A stretch of DNA of 64,000 nucleotides from Leptospira_A soteropolitanensis (GTDB lineage: Bacteria; Spirochaetota; Leptospiria; Leptospirales; Leptospiraceae). The translations under genes were made by a program, and so were the position numbers. The DNA lies in the NCBI RefSeq assembly GCF_026151335.1, contig NZ_JAMQPP010000003.1. One strand, given 5' to 3'. The notes under the pieces are model-generated. The model did not search any database and was not told the origin of the DNA. It saw only the letters and a program-made list of their open reading frames with translations. How positions within the stretch are numbered: position 1 is the first letter of the stretch; each line of letters opens with the position of its first letter. Below, piece after piece: positions 1 to 9,248 of this stretch.

Positions 1-7
1 TCGTTAT

Positions 8-2173
8 GTGAAGTTTGTTTCTAAAATTTCAAGGAAGGCAAGCAATGGAAAGAATCGGATTAGTTTTGGTCAATTAAAAATTCTAATTACTGGGGTTCAA
101 TCGATCCAGGCAAGTTCAGAACTAGATAGGCTCTTTGTAAAAGAAAATCTTTTTGATACAAGGCCTGACTACGGTTGGTCATCGAAAAAGAAAGAAGAGC
201 CCGAAGAAGAATATTTGATTCTGGATATGGGTTCGGTGAATCGCATCGAAGAGATGCGGATGCTTACCAAAAATGATCCAGTCACTAATTTTCCAGAACG
301 ATTTGTTGCTTATTATAGTGAAGATGATATTACGTGGCACCAACTTCATGAGGAGAACTTCTTCTTATCGGAGCCCGGAACATGGTATAAATGGAGATTC
401 TCCGCTGTTAATTTACGATTTCTTAAATTAGTTTTTATCCAAGAGAAACAACAAAATAAAAAAGATTATATTACTGAAGTCATAGAGCTTGAGTTATACT
501 CTAGTCCGGACAAAAAAGATTACGGTGGCCCGACAAGAGAACCCCTCCCCTATGCTTCTGTCCTTAGATCCGGGATCATTCGCCTTGCTGTGGATGGAGA
601 GGTAAAAGAAGGTGTAGTGGTTCAGGCCAATGACAGGCGTCTGCGAGATGCTACTACGGAGTATCGTGGGATTGTGGAATTGGCATCAGATGGGGAAGAA
701 AAACCAGGGGTTGCCGTCCAAGGAAATGACAAACGCCTAAAAATCGCCACTGAACTCACTCATGGTCTAGTTCGGTTATCGAGAAGTGGAGAAGCAAGAC
801 CAGGACTTGTTGTACAATCTGATGATGAACGTTTACGTAGTGCTTCCACAGACCACCCTGGTATCGTTGAGCTCGCGTTAGATGGTGAAACTCGGCCCGG
901 TGTAGCTGTTCAAGGGAACGATTCACGTCTTCGTGTTGCTACAAAAAAATCTATTGGTTTAGTGCAACTGGCTGATGCTGGAGAAGTCGCTGTTGACAAA
1001 GTAGTGACTGGTGATGATCCAAGGCTTAGAGATGCTACCAATACTTCTAAGGGGATTGTACAGCTGGCACCAAATGGCGGGGAAGAGCCAAATACAGTGG
1101 TCCAAGGAAATGATAAACGACTAAAACATGCAAGTACAGAATTACATGGTATTGTACAATTAGCACACTCTGGAGAAACAAAACCAGGCACTGTAGTCCA
1201 AGGAAATGATAAACGTTTGGCAAAAGCCGGATTCCAAGATGCAGGGATTGTATTACTGGCAAATCATGGAGAGGCAGTCCCTGGTAAGGTAGTACTTTCC
1301 GATGACCCGAGACTTTCTGATAAAAGAGATCCAAAACCACACACACATCCATATGCAGAAAAGGAACATGATTTTAATTCACATACAGGGCTTTTGAAAA
1401 TCACGGGGGAGGCAGAAGCCAATTCAAAAGGTTTTGTGCCGCCACAAACAAATGATGCTATCATCTATGGGAAAAATACAAAAGTAGGAACCGGAGTTGT
1501 TGGTGTGTCATCTGGTACTGGTGTCACCGGGTTCGGAGATTCTGTGGGAGTGTATGGAATTTCTAAAGGAAAGTACGAAAAACAATCAGCAGGAATTTTG
1601 GGTGCCGGTACAACGGCACCAGGTGGTCGTTTTCTCTCTCAATCAGATTTTGCTTTAATTGTGGATGGTAAAGGAATTCCTGAGATGGAACTTCCTGGTT
1701 CCGGTAAGGCTATTTATGCGAATGGAGAGTCTTTATTCGAAGGGAATATTCGTATAACAAAAGAAGGCGGCGAGGAATGTATTGCTCGTTATTTTAGATT
1801 GGATGGAAAAGATGTTGTGACTGCGGGGGATCTGCTCGTAGCCACAGAAGAGCCTGGTGTTTTGGGAAGATCGAAACACCCCTACTCTACCAATGTAATC
1901 GGTGTTTGTGTTTCAAGTGCCAATGTGGTATTTGGAAAACAAGAGAAGACTGTCGAGTATGTCCTAGTGGCTCTACTTGGGATTGCAAAAATTCATGTGG
2001 ATGCATCGCAAGTCCCGATTTATCCTGGAGATCTTTTGGTCTCAGGACTTTCTTCTGGTCATGCTGTTAAGGCCGATCTTTCGAAATTAAAACCTGGGAT
2101 GCTTGTGGCTAAGGCCATTGAAGCTTGTAAACGAGACAAAGGAAGAATCCTTTGTATGTTAACTTTCTCCTAA
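8..2173 (+). CDS. Surface/adhesin-like protein with discoidin-type domain and tail-fibre repeats
   Basis: The protein has 721 residues if it starts at the GTG at base 8. The frame is open to the window edge, so the true start may lie upstream. Residues about 25-165 resemble an F5/8-type C (discoidin) carbohydrate-binding fold, with a LRFLKLVF strand and a closing ELELYSS. Residues 183-438 are eight tandem 32-residue units of the form A-x5-G-I/L-V-x-L-A...V-V-Q-x-x-D-x-R-L, like phage tail-fibre repeats. A PHTHPY segment follows, then a glycine-rich GVYGIS region as in trimeric beta-helices. The last 120 residues (GDLLV, YPGDLLVSG, GHAVKA, GMLVAKA) resemble a C-terminal domain found on many large bacterial surface proteins. 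I see no signal peptide. I infer a carbohydrate-binding, probably trimeric surface or tail-like fibre. The 3' end overlaps convergent mqnD by 15 bases. Confidence 0.75.
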   Translation: MKFVSKISRKASNGKNRISFGQLKILITGVQSIQASSELDRLFVKENLFDTRPDYGWSSKKKEEPEEEYLILDMGSVNRIEEMRMLTKNDPVTNFPERFVAYYSEDDITWHQLHEENFFLSEPGTWYKWRFSAVNLRFLKLVFIQEKQQNKKDYITEVIELELYSSPDKKDYGGPTREPLPYASVLRSGIIRLAVDGEVKEGVVVQANDRRLRDATTEYRGIVELASDGEEKPGVAVQGNDKRLKIATELTHGLVRLSRSGEARPGLVVQSDDERLRSASTDHPGIVELALDGETRPGVAVQGNDSRLRVATKKSIGLVQLADAGEVAVDKVVTGDDPRLRDATNTSKGIVQLAPNGGEEPNTVVQGNDKRLKHASTELHGIVQLAHSGETKPGTVVQGNDKRLAKAGFQDAGIVLLANHGEAVPGKVVLSDDPRLSDKRDPKPHTHPYAEKEHDFNSHTGLLKITGEAEANSKGFVPPQTNDAIIYGKNTKVGTGVVGVSSGTGVTGFGDSVGVYGISKGKYEKQSAGILGAGTTAPGGRFLSQSDFALIVDGKGIPEMELPGSGKAIYANGESLFEGNIRITKEGGEECIARYFRLDGKDVVTAGDLLVATEEPGVLGRSKHPYSTNVIGVCVSSANVVFGKQEKTVEYVLVALLGIAKIHVDASQVPIYPGDLLVSGLSSGHAVKADLSKLKPGMLVAKAIEACKRDKGRILCMLTFS
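554..1321 (+). repeat. Eight tandem 96-base coding repeats (tail-fibre type)
   Basis: Eight in-frame units of exactly 32 codons encode residues 183-438 of the surface protein. The units keep a glycine at position 7, a G/E pair near 15-16, V-V near 22-23 and D-x-R-L at 27-30. They are diverged in DNA sequence but invariant in length, which fits purifying selection on a repeating fold rather than recent slippage. Confidence 0.85.
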
Positions 2174-2986
2174 AAATAAAGGCAATGATGAGGTGGGTTT
2201 TTTGATGAAACCTGCCTCAATTGCTCTTTGTAAGAGATATTCCACGGCCCCATGACCATCATTGCCTAGGTTTTTTGTAAATTCATTTACATACAAGTTG
2301 ATATGGGATTTGATTACCGCATCTTCTTTGTTTTGTGAATTAGTCCTGATGTAATCCATCATTTCTTTTGGTTCCAAATAGGCCGCATTAAGGCTTTGCC
2401 TTAGATTATTTTGGAACCGAAGTGCTTCTTCTCTTGGGATATCTCTCCGAATAGCAATGGCACCTAAAGGAATAGGATATCCCGTAGAGTTTTCCCACCA
2501 TTCCCCAAGATCCACTACCTTTTCCATTCCCCTATCTTCATAGGTAAAACGTTCCTCATGAATAATGACTCCAAGGCTATCGTCTTCGATCATTACTTTG
2601 GGAATGATCTCATCGTAACGTAATGGTGTTGGGTTTTGTTTTCCATTGGTATATAGGGATAATAGTAGGTTTGCTGTGGTTAATTTCCCTGGTATGTAGA
2701 ACTTTTTATAGTTAGATAGGTCTGTTTTTGAATTTTTTTTTCTGATGAGAATAGGGCCACAACCTCTTCCTAATGCAGATCCCGTTTCGAGTAAAATATA
2801 TTTGTCGATGATATGAAAATAGGCAGCAAACGAAAGTTTTGTGACGGGAAATTTTCCCGCAAAAGCAAATTCGTTTAAGTTTTCTACGTCGTATAGTTCT
2901 TCTTTTACTGGGTAATTTGCATTACGGATCAGGTGGTAAAAGAGGAAAGTATCATTGGGGCATGGGGAATAAGCAAGAGATATCAT
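2159..2986 (-). CDS. mqnD: 1,4-dihydroxy-6-naphthoate synthase (futalosine menaquinone pathway)
   Basis: This 275-residue protein, with an ATG start, has the N-terminal SPCPNDTFLFY signature of MqnD. MqnD converts cyclic de-hypoxanthine futalosine to 1,4-dihydroxy-6-naphthoate in the menaquinone route of bacteria lacking the classical Men pathway. The GCGPILI segment near residue 95 and the YPIPLGAIAIRRD segment near 195 are also typical of this periplasmic-binding-protein-like fold, and the length is normal. It is cytoplasmic, with no signal peptide. Its ATG overlaps the TGA of the upstream membrane protein (ATGA), so translation is probably coupled. Menaquinone would serve the NDH-2 and cbb3 respiratory genes elsewhere in the window. 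Confidence 0.93.
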   Translation of the reverse strand: MISLAYSPCPNDTFLFYHLIRNANYPVKEELYDVENLNEFAFAGKFPVTKLSFAAYFHIIDKYILLETGSALGRGCGPILIRKKNSKTDLSNYKKFYIPGKLTTANLLLSLYTNGKQNPTPLRYDEIIPKVMIEDDSLGVIIHEERFTYEDRGMEKVVDLGEWWENSTGYPIPLGAIAIRRDIPREEALRFQNNLRQSLNAAYLEPKEMMDYIRTNSQNKEDAVIKSHINLYVNEFTKNLGNDGHGAVEYLLQRAIEAGFIKKPTSSLPLFLGES

Positions 2987-4146
2987 AGGGCTAAAAAATA
3001 CTCCTTAGTTTGGGTGACCCAAAGAATTCGAATGATTAAGAATAGAAATAAGGTAATAGATATTCCAAGAAATAGACGTAAAAACGGTTTTTTGAATGCA
3101 TCCTCTAATAATAGTGAAAATGGCAAAATTAATGTGAACATTCTACTTAGGTTATCAAAAGACCTCCAATACCCTTCTTCTGCAATGAGTATGACAAAGA
3201 GACTTCCAAAAATAGGTACAAGTATGTTTATATTTTTGGAGAAAGAATCCTTTAGTGATTGGACGCTCGTAATGGTTAACAGAAGGAAAGAGATGAAAAA
3301 GAGAATTTTGGGAAATTCTTTGAGTTTAAATTGGAAAGACCCATTTTCTATAAAACTTTTGAAAAAACCAAACAAAGGAAGGTCTGTCATATCTCGAAAT
3401 CCGAGTGGATTTGTACCTAGATGATTTGGTGGATGGACTAAGCCGAATCCCACCAAACAAACAAAAACGAAACCAGGGATGGAATAAAGGGCCATCTTTG
3501 TCCATTTTTTTTCGATGAATGCGCTAATAACAATCGGTGCAAGAAACAAAATCCCTAACTCTCGGGTGATTACCATTAGCAGGAAAAAGAAAACGGCAAG
3601 AAAGTCCTGCTTTTTTGTGAAAAAATAGAAAGCTATGATTCCAAAACTAACAAAGAGTGAATCTGCGACAAGGAGTAGGTTTGCATTTAAGGAGAAAGGC
3701 GAAAATAAATAAAAGACAACAAACCATTTTTTTGAATCGGGAAGTAAAAAATACAGGCAGAATACGGATACAGAAAATACTAAAAATAAAAAAAGAAGAG
3801 TGATTATGGGATAATGAGTGAATCCGAAAATTAATGAAAAAAGGCCAACAAAGAGAGAAAGGCCAATTCTGTGAAAACGGAAGTGGTAGGAGTCTACAAT
3901 TAAATCCCAATCCCCACCGACAAACATATCTTTTGCGAGAAAGTAAAAAAATTGGCCGTCATAACCTCCCGATTTGTAGATCACAAATTGGGAATCAACT
4001 AAGTTCGGATTGATTTGGTAGAATCCTTCCCAAATCCCAATAAGTGCAGAAAGAGAATGTTCGTAAGGTGCAGTTTTAGAGTAGATAAGTGCCCCTACTC
4101 CCAAAAGGAAAAATACCAAAAGAATCAAAAGTTGGCGCTGCTTCAC
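2983..4146 (-). CDS. Polytopic membrane protein, probable glycosyltransferase/cell-surface glycan family
   Basis: Reading from GTG 4146 gives 387 residues that begin MKQRQLLILLVFFLLG, a normal first membrane helix. The frame is open to TTG/ATG codons further upstream (4260), but those 38 extra residues are polar and would overlap the divergent gene, so I prefer the GTG. About nine to ten hydrophobic helices follow. The early periplasmic loop has GGYDGQFFYFLAKD, a pattern shared by uncharacterised multi-pass proteins in surface glycopolymer synthesis that resemble GT-C transferases. The substrate is unknown. It is the first gene of a two-gene unit with mqnD, overlapping it by 4 bases. Confidence 0.7.
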   Translation of the reverse strand: MKQRQLLILLVFFLLGVGALIYSKTAPYEHSLSALIGIWEGFYQINPNLVDSQFVIYKSGGYDGQFFYFLAKDMFVGGDWDLIVDSYHFRFHRIGLSLFVGLFSLIFGFTHYPIITLLFLFLVFSVSVFCLYFLLPDSKKWFVVFYLFSPFSLNANLLLVADSLFVSFGIIAFYFFTKKQDFLAVFFFLLMVITRELGILFLAPIVISAFIEKKWTKMALYSIPGFVFVCLVGFGLVHPPNHLGTNPLGFRDMTDLPLFGFFKSFIENGSFQFKLKEFPKILFFISFLLLTITSVQSLKDSFSKNINILVPIFGSLFVILIAEEGYWRSFDNLSRMFTLILPFSLLLEDAFKKPFLRLFLGISITLFLFLIIRILWVTQTKEYFLAL

Positions 4147-4237
4147 TCTTCCATTTTGCAAAATTAAACAGATTCGAAAAGGAATTTCTCTGGAATTTTT
4201 TGAAGATTCTGACAGTTTGTATCCAAAGTTGGGGCAA

Positions 4238-5041
4238 ATGAAAGAAGTTCTAGTTACCATCCAAAGTGTATATCAGTATTTAGAAAAACTTGGCCCCAAA
4301 AAATCTTTTCAGATTTTGAAAAATCTCGGTTATGAGAAGTTACTTTCACTAACAGGGAAGGTGCCTAAAGAAAGGCTCATTGTTTTAACGCAAAAGTTAA
4401 GTGAAGATACTGTAGTTGAGTTGGTAAAGCAGATCCCTGAAAAAATTCTCGTGGAGATGATCCGAGAGAATGAAGATGATGATTTGGTTTATTTTATCCA
4501 TTCTCTTCCGATGGAAGATTTGGCTCTTGTGTCCCGAAGCATTCCTCCGCATGATGTGGGACTTCTTGCAAAAACATTAGGAAAAGAAACTAGTGTGGAA
4601 ATTCTTAAGACTTTGGGAATAGATAAATCCATCGCTCTTTTGAAAGAAATTCCTATGAAGGACTTTCTTTGGCTGGTGGATGAAATTCAAGTTGGATCTG
4701 TAATCCAACTCGTAAGTGAACTTTCTGTGGCTGATTGCAAAAAGTGGATCAAACAACGTGGGTTAGCTGAGCTTCCGATCCTCATCAAGTTTTTTGGCGT
4801 TGGGAATACACTGAAGATTTTTAGAAAACTCGGAATGAACCAAGCGTTAGAAATGATGCATTTGCTGGGAACAAGGGAGATGTTAGAGCTTTCGCTGATT
4901 CTTTCGGGGATGCAGTTGGATGAGAAGAACATCCCTGCCCTAGTTCTATTGAAACCTGATGATTTACCTGCAAAGAAAAAATCAAAACAAACGACCAAGA
5001 AAAAACAGATTCCCAAAAAGAAAAAAACTGCTAAGCGCTGA
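4238..5041 (+). CDS. Helical-repeat protein with lysine-rich, histone-like tail
   Basis: The likely start is ATG 4238, preceded by GGGG at a 4-5 base distance, giving 267 residues; a TTG at 4217 is less likely. Residues 1-235 form tandem amphipathic helices of about 20-25 residues, with recurrent patterns such as KSFQILKNLG, TLKIFRKLG and SVEILKTLG. They recall FliG or MgtE N-terminal superhelices, but I cannot assign a family. The last 24 residues are mostly lysine with threonine (KKKSKQTTKKK...KKKKTAKR), as in H1-like bacterial proteins, which suggests nucleic-acid or acidic-surface binding. There is no signal peptide or membrane segment. The 3' end overlaps the convergent kinase gene by 11 bases. 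The function is unknown. Confidence 0.75.
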   Translation: MKEVLVTIQSVYQYLEKLGPKKSFQILKNLGYEKLLSLTGKVPKERLIVLTQKLSEDTVVELVKQIPEKILVEMIRENEDDDLVYFIHSLPMEDLALVSRSIPPHDVGLLAKTLGKETSVEILKTLGIDKSIALLKEIPMKDFLWLVDEIQVGSVIQLVSELSVADCKKWIKQRGLAELPILIKFFGVGNTLKIFRKLGMNQALEMMHLLGTREMLELSLILSGMQLDEKNIPALVLLKPDDLPAKKKSKQTTKKKQIPKKKKTAKR

Positions 5042-7355
5042 TGTTTACTTTTGGGAAGTAAATGGTGAACTTACTTCCCTCACCCATTTTGCTTTCGACA
5101 AAAATTTCTCCGGACATTTTATCCACTAATGACTTGACGATGGACAATCCAAGACCTGTCCCACCTATCTTTTTATTATCAGAAGAAGGAATTCGGAAAA
5201 AACGATCGAAGATTTGGTTTTTGTAGGTAGGGTCGATTCCAATTCCTGTATCCTCTACCGTGATTTCAATTTTCCCATTGGTTTCGCGAATAGAAATTCC
5301 GATTTTGCCTTTAAATGTATATTTTAGAGCATTTACATAAAGGTTGGTAATGATTTGTGAGAATTCGAATTTGATTCCACGTAAGAAAAATCCTTTTTTG
5401 AGTGATAAATCCCATTCAATCGCTTTTCCTTTTGCTAGATGCGAGTTCATGTGAATTACGTCTTCGATCACAGGAACGGGATCGAAAATTTCTACTACCT
5501 CAGCCTCTTTGTCTTTTTCTCTTGATGTGGTTAACTTTAATAGATTTTCGATTAAAAAGCTTAGTCGTTTAGCATTTTTATCTATTACTTCTAACATATT
5601 TTTGTGTTCGGTGTTAAATGGTAAAGAGGTATCGGATTTAAAAAATTCTAAATATCCTCTGATATTTGTCATAGGGCTTCTTAGTTCATGGCTTACGTTT
5701 GAAATAAATTCGTGTTGTAGTCTTTCTTGTTCTTTTCTCTCTGAATTGGGGCGGAACTGTACTTGGTAACGTTTTTTGGGTGAAAGCAAAATAGAAGTAA
5801 AACTGATATCTACTTCAAGTTTACTTCCATCTTTGACGAGGATTTCCACATCGGGAAGTGATAACATAGTATCGGAAGAAAGGTCCGAGCCAAACCTAAG
5901 TTGGTTGGACACTTGGTTACCAAGGATGATATCTTCGATATTCATCTTTGTGATGTCACCACGGGTATATCCAGTTAATAATCGGAACTGATTATTAGCT
6001 TCTAGTATGCTTCCGGTGTCGGCGTCTACAAGGGCAATGGCCTCTCTTGAAAATTCAAATAAATATCTGTATTTTTCTTCCGAATATTGAAGGTCTACGG
6101 CTGAACGATCAAGTTTGATTTCTAAAATAGAGATAAGGTTTTCGAGTTCAGTGATTTCTTCTCTTTGGAGTTCAAGTTTTGCATTAAATGAGTCTAACAT
6201 AGAGTTTACGAGAACTTTGACCCGGTTATCTAATTGTAAAGTTTCATCTGAATTTAGTCTAGAATTGTAATTTCCTTGAAGTATATCCAATACTACTGAG
6301 TTGACGTCGACAATGAGGTGTCGTACTGCGTTTAGTTTCCTATAGTTGATTTGTGATGGCGCATGTAATTTTATTTCCTTTGGTTCTTGGAAGCTGCTTA
6401 GTTTACGCACATCAAATACTTTCTTTGGCTCTAAAGCCGAAAGGATCTCATCAAAATCAAAGGCTGCTTTTACTGCGTCAGGTTGGATGACCCTGCGAAT
6501 CAATCGAAAGTATACATCTTTAAGAAGTGGATAGAGAGTTGTGGCGTCTCCTTTGTAGGAAAAAATACCTTTTTGGATTAGGGGATGTGAGTTAAGGAGA
6601 TTCTTTGTTTCCCCTACTCTTAGATGTGGGTAAAAATGTGAGAGTTGTAAGTCTTCCCATAAGTTTCCATTACTTAACTGGTTTGTGTTTTGTAAAAGGT
6701 CTATGGCTTTTTTTACCGCAAGCAGTACACCGGAGACATCTCTTCCTGTTTTTAATACAGCGTCCCCACTGAACGCTAATAAGGTGGAAGGATAAAAAGA
6801 TTTGGTTTCAAGTATTGGTAATTCAAGTGTATTAGCAAAGTCTTGAAAGTTTCGAAGGAATGGGCTAGAGAAAGAGTCGGAAACTAAACCTAGACAAGAA
6901 GGTTTTAGAAATTCTTTTTCTTCCAAAAATCCTGGTGTATCAATGTAACGAACTTTGACTGGATTTTTGGGAGCATATTCCTCTAGAAATTTTTCCGCAA
7001 AAAGTCTTTCTACAGAGTATTGGTGTGGGACTGGTAATATATAGGCTTTGTTTCTTGTTAAGTCTTCTGGTTTGAATTGAAATCTTGAGTAGAAAGAAAG
7101 TGGAGAGTGGTAAAGATAAATGCCTTTATAAATTCGTTTGAGTTTTGATTTTTTTAAAAAACTGTCTTGTAAGTAAGCAATGGTAGGAACCTCGCCAGCT
7201 TCGACTCGACCAGCGTCCAGTAATGGCATAATTGCCTTGTGGTGTGTGTTGACGTGAAGGGAAACTTTGACTCCGAACTCTTCAAAGTATCCTTTTTTAT
7301 AGGCGACAACGACAGGTAAAGAACTAAGGCGACTTGTTATACAAATCTGGATCAC
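5031..7355 (-). CDS. Sensor histidine kinase with solute-binding-protein-like input domain
   Basis: The protein has 774 residues from a GTG start; an ATG two bases away is out of frame and closes at once. Residues 1 to about 310 look like a type-2 periplasmic-binding fold of the NMT1/SsuA kind, opening with TSRLSSLPVVVAYKKGYFEEFG. A coiled-coil stretch follows at about 370-425, then a PAS domain (about 425-540), then HisKA with VSHELRSP and the phosphoacceptor His at 556. The ATPase domain has the N box near NLYVNALKY and the G boxes DTGIGI and GTGLGLSI. I see no signal peptide or transmembrane helix, so the binding domain is probably cytoplasmic. No cognate regulator is adjacent; the closest is a single-domain receiver at 43.3 kb. 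It lies 60 bases downstream of htpG on the same strand. Confidence 0.9.
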   Translation of the reverse strand: MIQICITSRLSSLPVVVAYKKGYFEEFGVKVSLHVNTHHKAIMPLLDAGRVEAGEVPTIAYLQDSFLKKSKLKRIYKGIYLYHSPLSFYSRFQFKPEDLTRNKAYILPVPHQYSVERLFAEKFLEEYAPKNPVKVRYIDTPGFLEEKEFLKPSCLGLVSDSFSSPFLRNFQDFANTLELPILETKSFYPSTLLAFSGDAVLKTGRDVSGVLLAVKKAIDLLQNTNQLSNGNLWEDLQLSHFYPHLRVGETKNLLNSHPLIQKGIFSYKGDATTLYPLLKDVYFRLIRRVIQPDAVKAAFDFDEILSALEPKKVFDVRKLSSFQEPKEIKLHAPSQINYRKLNAVRHLIVDVNSVVLDILQGNYNSRLNSDETLQLDNRVKVLVNSMLDSFNAKLELQREEITELENLISILEIKLDRSAVDLQYSEEKYRYLFEFSREAIALVDADTGSILEANNQFRLLTGYTRGDITKMNIEDIILGNQVSNQLRFGSDLSSDTMLSLPDVEILVKDGSKLEVDISFTSILLSPKKRYQVQFRPNSERKEQERLQHEFISNVSHELRSPMTNIRGYLEFFKSDTSLPFNTEHKNMLEVIDKNAKRLSFLIENLLKLTTSREKDKEAEVVEIFDPVPVIEDVIHMNSHLAKGKAIEWDLSLKKGFFLRGIKFEFSQIITNLYVNALKYTFKGKIGISIRETNGKIEITVEDTGIGIDPTYKNQIFDRFFRIPSSDNKKIGGTGLGLSIVKSLVDKMSGEIFVESKMGEGSKFTIYFPKVNISA

Positions 7356-7357
7356 AT

Positions 7358-7388
7358 GGCAACAATTCCAAAAATAGGAATCATTGCC
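7358..7388 (-). other. Inverted repeat between htpG and the kinase gene
   Basis: Two 12-base arms (7358-7369 and 7377-7388) match at 10 of 12 positions around a 7-base loop. The hairpin ends directly before the kinase GTG and includes its only GGA-like ribosome-binding sequence. No T-run follows, so it is not a standard terminator. It could separate the htpG message from the kinase or mask the kinase start. Confidence 0.4.
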
Positions 7389-7415
7389 AAATCTTTCTGT
7401 AGGAATTTCCCGTTG

Positions 7416-9245
7416 TTAGGAAAAAATCTCTTGGAGGAACTCGGTTGTCCTTTTGGTATATTCCGAAACTTCTTTTTCATCCATTACCTTCGCTGATAAG
7501 AGCGATAAGTCGTAGATGATCCTTGCTAATTTTTTTCCTTTATCTGGGTTTACTCCTTCAAACGCTTGTAAGGCGGATTTTACTAATGGAGACTTGGCGT
7601 TTACCATAAGGGTATGTGATTTTAAGATGTTTTTTGTGTCTTCTCGGTTCAACATTGAGTTCATTTCGGACATTCGCCTCATAAACTCAGGCAAAAGAAT
7701 GACTCCTGGAACCTCTAAAGATTTTAACGCTTCGACCTTTACTTCCACTGTATCGGTTGGCAAAGAAGCTTGGAATAAAGTTTTGATTCTGTCGAATTCC
7801 GTTTTGTTATCTTCGTTTACCAAATTTTTGGGAGTTTCTTTGTCTACGATTTGGTCAGCTATTTCCGAGTCGACTCTTTGAAATTTCCAATCTGGATTTT
7901 TCATTTCCAAATGTTGTATTAAGTGGGAATCGATTTTTGAATCAACTAATAGAGCTTCCAATCCTTGTGACTTTAGTAACTCCATGTAGACAGATCCCAT
8001 TTCTGTTTCATTTGCGTAGAAAATTTTGTTTTGGTTCTTTTCTTTATTTTTTTCCCAATATTCGGAGGTTGTGGAGTATCCACCTTCTGAATTTTTAAAG
8101 ACTAAGTGGTCCTTCATCGCATCATAAAATTTTTCATCAGTGAGAACCCCATATTTTACGAATAATGAAATATCGTTCCAATTTTCTTCATATTTGCTTC
8201 TATTTTTTTTGAAATCTTCAATAAGGCGATCGGCAACTTTTTTGATGATATGGTTTGAAATCTTTTTTACAAGGGGATCATTTTGCAGATATGACCTCGA
8301 AACGTTCAAGGGCAGGTCTGGAATGTCTATTGTTCCTTTCAGGATGGTGAGAAATTGTGGTATAAGTTCGCTTGCATTATCGCTAACAAATACATGGTTG
8401 CAAAATAGTTTAATACCGTTTTTAGAAGCCTCTAATTCATGAGTGAGTTTTGGGAAATATAGAATTCCTTGTAAACGAAATGGGTAATCTACGTTTAGAT
8501 GGATATGGAAAAGGGATTCGCCAGAGAACGGAAATAAGTAAGAATAAAAATCTTTATAATCATCTGCGGAAACTTTTGCGGGTTCTTCTGACCATAACGG
8601 TTTTTCGCGATTAGCTTTTTCTCCTGATACGTAAATGCCAACAGGTAAAAAGTCGCAATATTTTTTAACGAGCTCCTTTAATTTCCATTTATCTAAATAT
8701 TCTCCAGACTCACTGTCGAGATATAAAGATATTTTTGTGCCTCTGGATTCTTTTGTGATTTCTGAGATCGTAAAATCAGTTCCTGATTCACTTGACCATA
8801 GAACAGCCGTTTGTCCTTTTTTATATGATTTAGTTTCTATTGTAACTTTTTTAGAAACCATAAAAGAAGAATAGAAGCCAAGGCCAAAGTGGCCAATGAT
8901 TTCTGCTTTGTTTTCTGCATTTTGATATTGTTTTGCGAAGTCTGTAGCACCGGAGAATGCGATTTGGTTTATATACTTTTTGACTTCTTCTGCAGTCATC
9001 CCTACTCCATTGTCTTCAATGGATAGAATTCTATTTTCAACATCAAAGTTTAGGTCAATTCTGTATTCGTTTCCTCCCTCAAATTCTTCGGATAATGCGA
9101 TTTTTTTTAACTTCGTAATTGCATCACTTGCATTGGAAACTAATTCTCGAATGAATATATCTTTCTCGGAATATAGCCATTTTTTTATGATGGGAAAGAT
9201 GTTTTCTGTTTCTACACTAATTTTGCCTTTTTCTTCAACTGACAT
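7416..9245 (-). CDS. htpG: Molecular chaperone HtpG (Hsp90)
   Basis: The 609 residues match bacterial Hsp90 in length and order. The N-terminal GHKL ATPase has ELVSNASDA (metal/ATP-binding Asn), DNGVGM and GHFGLGFYSSFMV. The middle domain has NVSRSYLQND with the catalytic Arg, and a C-terminal dimerisation domain follows. HtpG is a cytosolic ATP-driven foldase that acts on stress-sensitive clients. The ATG lies 3 bases after the batD stop, with AAGGAG at good spacing inside batD, so it is the distal gene of the moxR-bat operon. This links oxidative or envelope stress genes to a chaperone. Established work on pathogenic Leptospira ties HtpG to virulence. Confidence 0.97.
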   Translation of the reverse strand: MSVEEKGKISVETENIFPIIKKWLYSEKDIFIRELVSNASDAITKLKKIALSEEFEGGNEYRIDLNFDVENRILSIEDNGVGMTAEEVKKYINQIAFSGATDFAKQYQNAENKAEIIGHFGLGFYSSFMVSKKVTIETKSYKKGQTAVLWSSESGTDFTISEITKESRGTKISLYLDSESGEYLDKWKLKELVKKYCDFLPVGIYVSGEKANREKPLWSEEPAKVSADDYKDFYSYLFPFSGESLFHIHLNVDYPFRLQGILYFPKLTHELEASKNGIKLFCNHVFVSDNASELIPQFLTILKGTIDIPDLPLNVSRSYLQNDPLVKKISNHIIKKVADRLIEDFKKNRSKYEENWNDISLFVKYGVLTDEKFYDAMKDHLVFKNSEGGYSTTSEYWEKNKEKNQNKIFYANETEMGSVYMELLKSQGLEALLVDSKIDSHLIQHLEMKNPDWKFQRVDSEIADQIVDKETPKNLVNEDNKTEFDRIKTLFQASLPTDTVEVKVEALKSLEVPGVILLPEFMRRMSEMNSMLNREDTKNILKSHTLMVNAKSPLVKSALQAFEGVNPDKGKKLARIIYDLSLLSAKVMDEKEVSEYTKRTTEFLQEIFS

Positions 9246-9248
9246 ATG

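Noticed and set aside
554..1321. Possible CRISPR-like array
   Set aside because: The units are 96 bases, all coding and diverged, with no constant repeat/spacer pattern.
910..1464. Antisense open frames across the tail-fibre repeats
   Set aside because: They arise from the periodic sequence of the real plus-strand gene, have no ribosome-binding site and encode low-complexity Ser/Pro/Leu protein.
2933..3424. 163-codon plus-strand frame
   Set aside because: It lies opposite the membrane protein and mqnD, and its translation has no domain or start signal.
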